Part shown: piece after piece, positions 41,606-43,860 of the stretch
Layout of the letters: the number at the start of each line of letters is the position of its first letter
Numbering within the stretch: the first letter of the stretch is position 1
From: Prevotella sp.
Lineage (GTDB): Bacteria > Bacteroidota > Bacteroidia > Bacteroidales > Bacteroidaceae
Assembly (NCBI GenBank): GCA_017458195.1
Contig: JAFTGI010000008.1
Location: 1 to 43,860 of the forward strand
Reading direction: 5' to 3'
Length of the DNA: 43,860 bases
Translations under genes and position numbers: made by a program
The notes under the pieces: model-generated
Seen by the model: only the letters and a program-made list of their open reading frames with translations
Databases searched by the model: none
Told to the model about the DNA's origin: nothing

Positions 41606-42036
41606 CAATCGTCGATGTAGAGCTTGTAATTGTTCTGAGTCAACAGGATGAAATTATCATCTTCTGCATCATACAGATAACGCTCGGCACGAAGGCGTCT
41701 CTCACCGAAATTGATCAGCAAGCCGCGGTCATGACCAGTGATACGCATATAATTGAAAAGTTGTGCACGCTGCTCGCTGTTGATAGATTCCAGCGACTTT
41801 AGCTCTACAATGATTCCCTTATAGTAAAAGTCTGCAATATAGGTCATGTCGAGGGGTACATCCTTATAGGACATGTGAAGATGCTTCTCTCGCTCAAAAT
41901 CCATATCCCGCTGCTTCATCTCGACTGCCAAAGCCTCTTGATAGACGCGTTCGTGCATGCCGCGACCCAGCGTTTTGTGAACCTCCTGAGCTGCTCCTAC
42001 CATATCATAGATGTCCTTGTACTCCTGTCTTGTCAT
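41605..42036 (-). CDS. GxxExxY family protein (PD-(D/E)XK nuclease-like fold)
   Basis: 143 aa. The name-giving motif is GMHERVY (residues 25-31). A PD-(D/E)XK-like core is visible as ADFYYKGIIVELKSLESI (Asp, then Glu-x-Lys), followed by QRAQLFNYMRITGHDRGLLINFG. The function of the family is not established; nuclease activity is predicted from the fold. The gene is AT-rich, sits between pta and ackA, which are normally adjacent, and has inverted repeats at both borders (41577-41605; 42073-42101). A weak -7-like TGGCTTTG lies just upstream. It looks like a small mobile cassette. Confidence 0.9.
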   Translation of the reverse strand: MTRQEYKDIYDMVGAAQEVHKTLGRGMHERVYQEALAVEMKQRDMDFEREKHLHMSYKDVPLDMTYIADFYYKGIIVELKSLESINSEQRAQLFNYMRITGHDRGLLINFGERRLRAERYLYDAEDDNFILLTQNNYKLYIDD

Positions 42037-42072
42037 AATTTAACTTTTTCTGTCTGTTACAAAGCCAGAAAA

Positions 42073-42101
42073 ATTATTCATATTATTCCAATTTCTTTTA
42101 A
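42073..42101 (+). repeat. Inverted repeat at the 5' border of the GxxExxY gene
   Basis: Reverse complement TTAAAAGAAATTGGAATAAT plus ATGAATAAT. Imperfect similarity (GAAAGAAA and T-rich) extends outwards on both sides. It lies 37 bases upstream of the ATG and about 33 bases after the pta stop. Confidence 0.85.
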
Positions 42102-42133
42102 GTAAAAAGCCATTTCTTTCCGTTATTCGTCAT

Positions 42134-43144
42134 TTATTTCTTGGCGTCCATGGCCTGGCAGGCGGTGATGGCGACGAGGTAGTAGATGTCGTCGACCGAG
42201 CAGCCGCGGCTCAGGTCATTGACCGGACGGGCAATGCCCTGCAGGATGGGACCTACGGCGATGGCGTCGCCCAGTCGCTGCACCAGCTTGTAGGCAATGT
42301 TGCCCACCTCGAGGCAGGGGAAGACGAGCACGTTGGCCTGGCCGGCAATGTCAGAGCCGGGAGCCTTCTTCTTGCCCACCGAGGGCACCAGGGCGGCGTC
42401 GGCCTGCAGCTCACCGTCGACTTTCAGCGTCGGGTCGAGCTCGCGGGCCAGGCGAGTGGCCTCAATGACCTTGTCGACCACCTCGTGCGTGGCAGAACCC
42501 TTCGTCGAGAAACTCAGCATGGCCACGCGGGGATCCTCGAAGCCGGCCACGCTCTTGGCCGTCTGCGCCGTGCACACGGCTATCTGCGACAGCTGCTGGG
42601 CGTCGGGCATGGGCGTCACGGCCACGTCGCCGACGACGAGCACGCCGTTCTCGCCGTACTCGGGCTTCTTCGTGATGAGCAGCATGGCGCCGCTGACGCA
42701 GGTGATGCCGGGGGCGCACTTGATGATCTGCAGGGCGGGACGCAGCGTGTCGCCCGTCGTCGACAGGGCTCCGCTGATCTGTCCGTCGGCGCCCTCGGTC
42801 TTGATGATCATGCAGCCCAGGTAGAGCGGGTTGCGGACCAGCTGGCGGGCTTCCTCGATGGTCATGCCCTTCTTCTTGCGGAGCTCGCAGAGCAGCTGGG
42901 CCATCTCCTCGCTGCGCTCATAGTTCTCGGGGTCGATGAGGGTGGCCTTGCCGATGTGCTTCAGGCCCTTTTCCTCGGCCAGCCGGTGCACCTTCTCGGG
43001 ATTGCCGATCAGGATCAGGTCGGCGATGTCGTCGGCCAGCACGCGGTCGGCGGCCGTCAGTGTGCGCTCCTCCTCAGCCTCGGGGAGCACGATGCGCTGC
43101 TTGTTCGACTTAGCACGCGCAATGATTTGTTCAATTAAACCCAT
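42134..43144 (-). CDS. pta: Phosphate acetyltransferase
   Basis: 336 aa from ATG 43144 (MGLIEQIIARAKSNKQRIVL); the longer open frame runs over the promoter. It converts acetyl-CoA and phosphate to acetyl phosphate for AckA. Typical blocks: RIVLPEAEEERTL (residues 18-30), KKGMTIEEARQLVRNPLYLG, FSTKGSATHEVVDKV and GPILQGIARPVNDLSRGCSV. It is the short catalytic-domain form without the N-terminal regulatory domains of E. coli Pta. Own promoter upstream. Confidence 0.96.
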   Translation of the reverse strand: MGLIEQIIARAKSNKQRIVLPEAEEERTLTAADRVLADDIADLILIGNPEKVHRLAEEKGLKHIGKATLIDPENYERSEEMAQLLCELRKKKGMTIEEARQLVRNPLYLGCMIIKTEGADGQISGALSTTGDTLRPALQIIKCAPGITCVSGAMLLITKKPEYGENGVLVVGDVAVTPMPDAQQLSQIAVCTAQTAKSVAGFEDPRVAMLSFSTKGSATHEVVDKVIEATRLARELDPTLKVDGELQADAALVPSVGKKKAPGSDIAGQANVLVFPCLEVGNIAYKLVQRLGDAIAVGPILQGIARPVNDLSRGCSVDDIYYLVAITACQAMDAKK

Positions 43145-43181
43145 AGTTTGTTTCTTTTTAACGTTAAAAGTAATATGCCTG

Positions 43182-43189
43182 CAAAAGTA
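43182..43189 (-). promoter_or_regulatory. -7 element for pta
   Basis: Minus strand TACTTTTG, 37 bases upstream of the ATG. The terminator hairpin of the preceding gene lies right behind it, where the -33 should be. Confidence 0.6.
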
Positions 43190-43194
43190 CAAAA

Positions 43195-43228
43195 AATTAT
43201 CCGAACACCCGCAAGTATTCGGATAATT
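43195..43228 (-). terminator. Terminator of the 129-aa gene, next to the pta promoter
   Basis: AATTATCCGAA (43195-43205) pairs perfectly with TTCGGATAATT (43218-43228). On the minus strand it is followed by TTTTTTG. Confidence 0.8.
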
Positions 43229-43253
43229 TCATGATTTTTCACTGTAGCAGCCG

Positions 43254-43643
43254 TCAGATGACGAGCTGCGCCAACGTCTGCGCCTCGCTGTCCTCGCATG
43301 CCAGCAGCTCCGTCAGGGCATGATACTTGAAATCAGCAAACTGGAACAGCTGCATGGCGCAGAACAAGCCGTCCTTCGAGCGGCACACCTCCAGGCGCAT
43401 GGGACCGACGGCCGTCGGCGTGGGGCGCCCCTTGGCCTTCAGTTCGGCGGCCAATTCACTGAGCGGCAGCCTCAGCAGGCGCGCCATGCGGTCGCCCTCC
43501 GCCTGTGAATATTCGTAGACATCGCAAGCGACGGGGCTCTGCGAGGGTTGATAGATCACCTTTGTTCCGAAGAACGATTTCTTGACAGCAATATGCTGGT
43601 TGTTGGCGATGGCCTCAGCCATCTCCATATTCTTGATACTCAT
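43254..43643 (-). CDS. Hypothetical protein, family not recognised
   Basis: 129 aa, starting MSIKNMEMAEAIANNQHIAV. No signal peptide or membrane segment. It reads as a compact mixed alpha/beta protein: FFGTKVIYQPSQSPVACDV, a helical YSQAEGDRMARLLRLPLSEL, then MRLEVCRSKDGLFCAMQLFQ and a helical C terminus. Codon use is like the neighbours and a terminator follows, so it is probably real. No promoter consensus is evident in the AT-rich 40 bases upstream. Function unknown. Confidence 0.7.
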   Translation of the reverse strand: MSIKNMEMAEAIANNQHIAVKKSFFGTKVIYQPSQSPVACDVYEYSQAEGDRMARLLRLPLSELAAELKAKGRPTPTAVGPMRLEVCRSKDGLFCAMQLFQFADFKYHALTELLACEDSEAQTLAQLVI

Positions 43644-43787
43644 AAGTTTGATAATACTTTAATTGTTGATTAATTCAAGTTTCGGATGTTCCACATCCTC
43701 TGTTTTCGGTGGTACGGGGGGGGCAGCCTCTTCGAGGCCGAGGGTGCGAGGTCAGTTTTGCTGTTTGGGTGTTTTGGGGCTATCCTC

Positions 43788-43860
43788 GTACCCCCGTACC
43801 TTCGCACCTCCGTACCTCCGCACCTCCGCACCTCCGCACCTTCGCACCTCCGTACCTCCG
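43788..43860. repeat. Octamer satellite (GTACCTCC / GCACCTCC) running off the right edge
   Basis: Nine consecutive 8-bp units from 43788, variants of G(T/C)ACC(T/C)(T/C)C. The array continues at the window end. The stretch 43644-43787 before it shows no gene, only GC-rich runs (GGGGGGGG near 43716) and an inverted octamer-like GGTGCGAGG near 43744. Confidence 0.85.

Overview
The window looks like a chromosomal segment of a member of the Bacteroidales, most likely a GC-rich Prevotellaceae species. Three things support this. Promoters follow the Bacteroidetes pattern (TTTG, 19-20 bases, TAnnTTTG). Leaders are A-rich without Shine-Dalgarno motifs. Several large secreted proteins end in the C-terminal tail typical of Prevotella (YNLQGQRV ... 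KGLYI..GKKV.VK). Species cannot be named from the sequence alone.

Layout. Bases 1-183 look like the promoter and leader of an rRNA operon that runs leftwards out of the window. Bases 457-9159 hold three tandem secreted proteins (559, 1001 and 1200 aa). Bases 9324-13267 hold argR, a threonine aldolase, and the divergent pair kbl / tdh, so two routes of threonine breakdown to glycine lie together. Bases 13267-13558 are a 46/44-bp repeat array arranged as a giant hairpin. Bases 13563-23275 (minus) carry an envelope cluster: PASTA protein, rluD, a large adhesin broken by two frameshifts, a small acidic peptide, ddl, an acyltransferase and a NigD-like lipoprotein. Bases 23521-26876 carry rpmH (51 aa), efp, a family-2 glycosyltransferase with an in-frame 117-bp repeat insertion, an ORF6N gene and radC. 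Bases 26852-29227 (minus) are a vitamin B6 operon: a kinase-like/AraC fusion, pdxS, pdxT. Bases 29367-30919 carry a SufT-like gene, a four-helix-bundle gene bounded by inverted repeats, and lpxH. Bases 31060-40142 (minus) carry a giant CotH protein, a Cthe_2159-type beta-helix protein and a PIG-L deacetylase. Bases 40329-43144 (minus) are pta and ackA, split by a GxxExxY gene that has its own terminal inverted repeats. A hypothetical gene and an octamer satellite close the window.

How the genes work together. Glycine and acetyl-CoA from threonine can feed C1 metabolism and, through Pta-AckA, acetate and ATP formation. PdxST makes pyridoxal phosphate, the cofactor used by Kbl and the threonine aldolase. 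The proposed regulator of pdxST fuses a degenerate HMP/pyridoxal-kinase-like domain to an AraC DNA-binding domain. The secreted proteins share the tail and several modules and probably form part of the cell-surface repertoire.

Most unusual structure. (1) Four intergenic arrays of 3-4 short palindromes with a 21-22 bp period. All sit just after the upstream gene's terminator and before the next gene's promoter or start, although the arm sequence differs between loci. (2) The kinase-like/AraC fusion heading pdxST. (3) Two AT-rich single-gene cassettes bounded by inverted repeats. (4) Repeat elements that have entered coding frames without breaking them.
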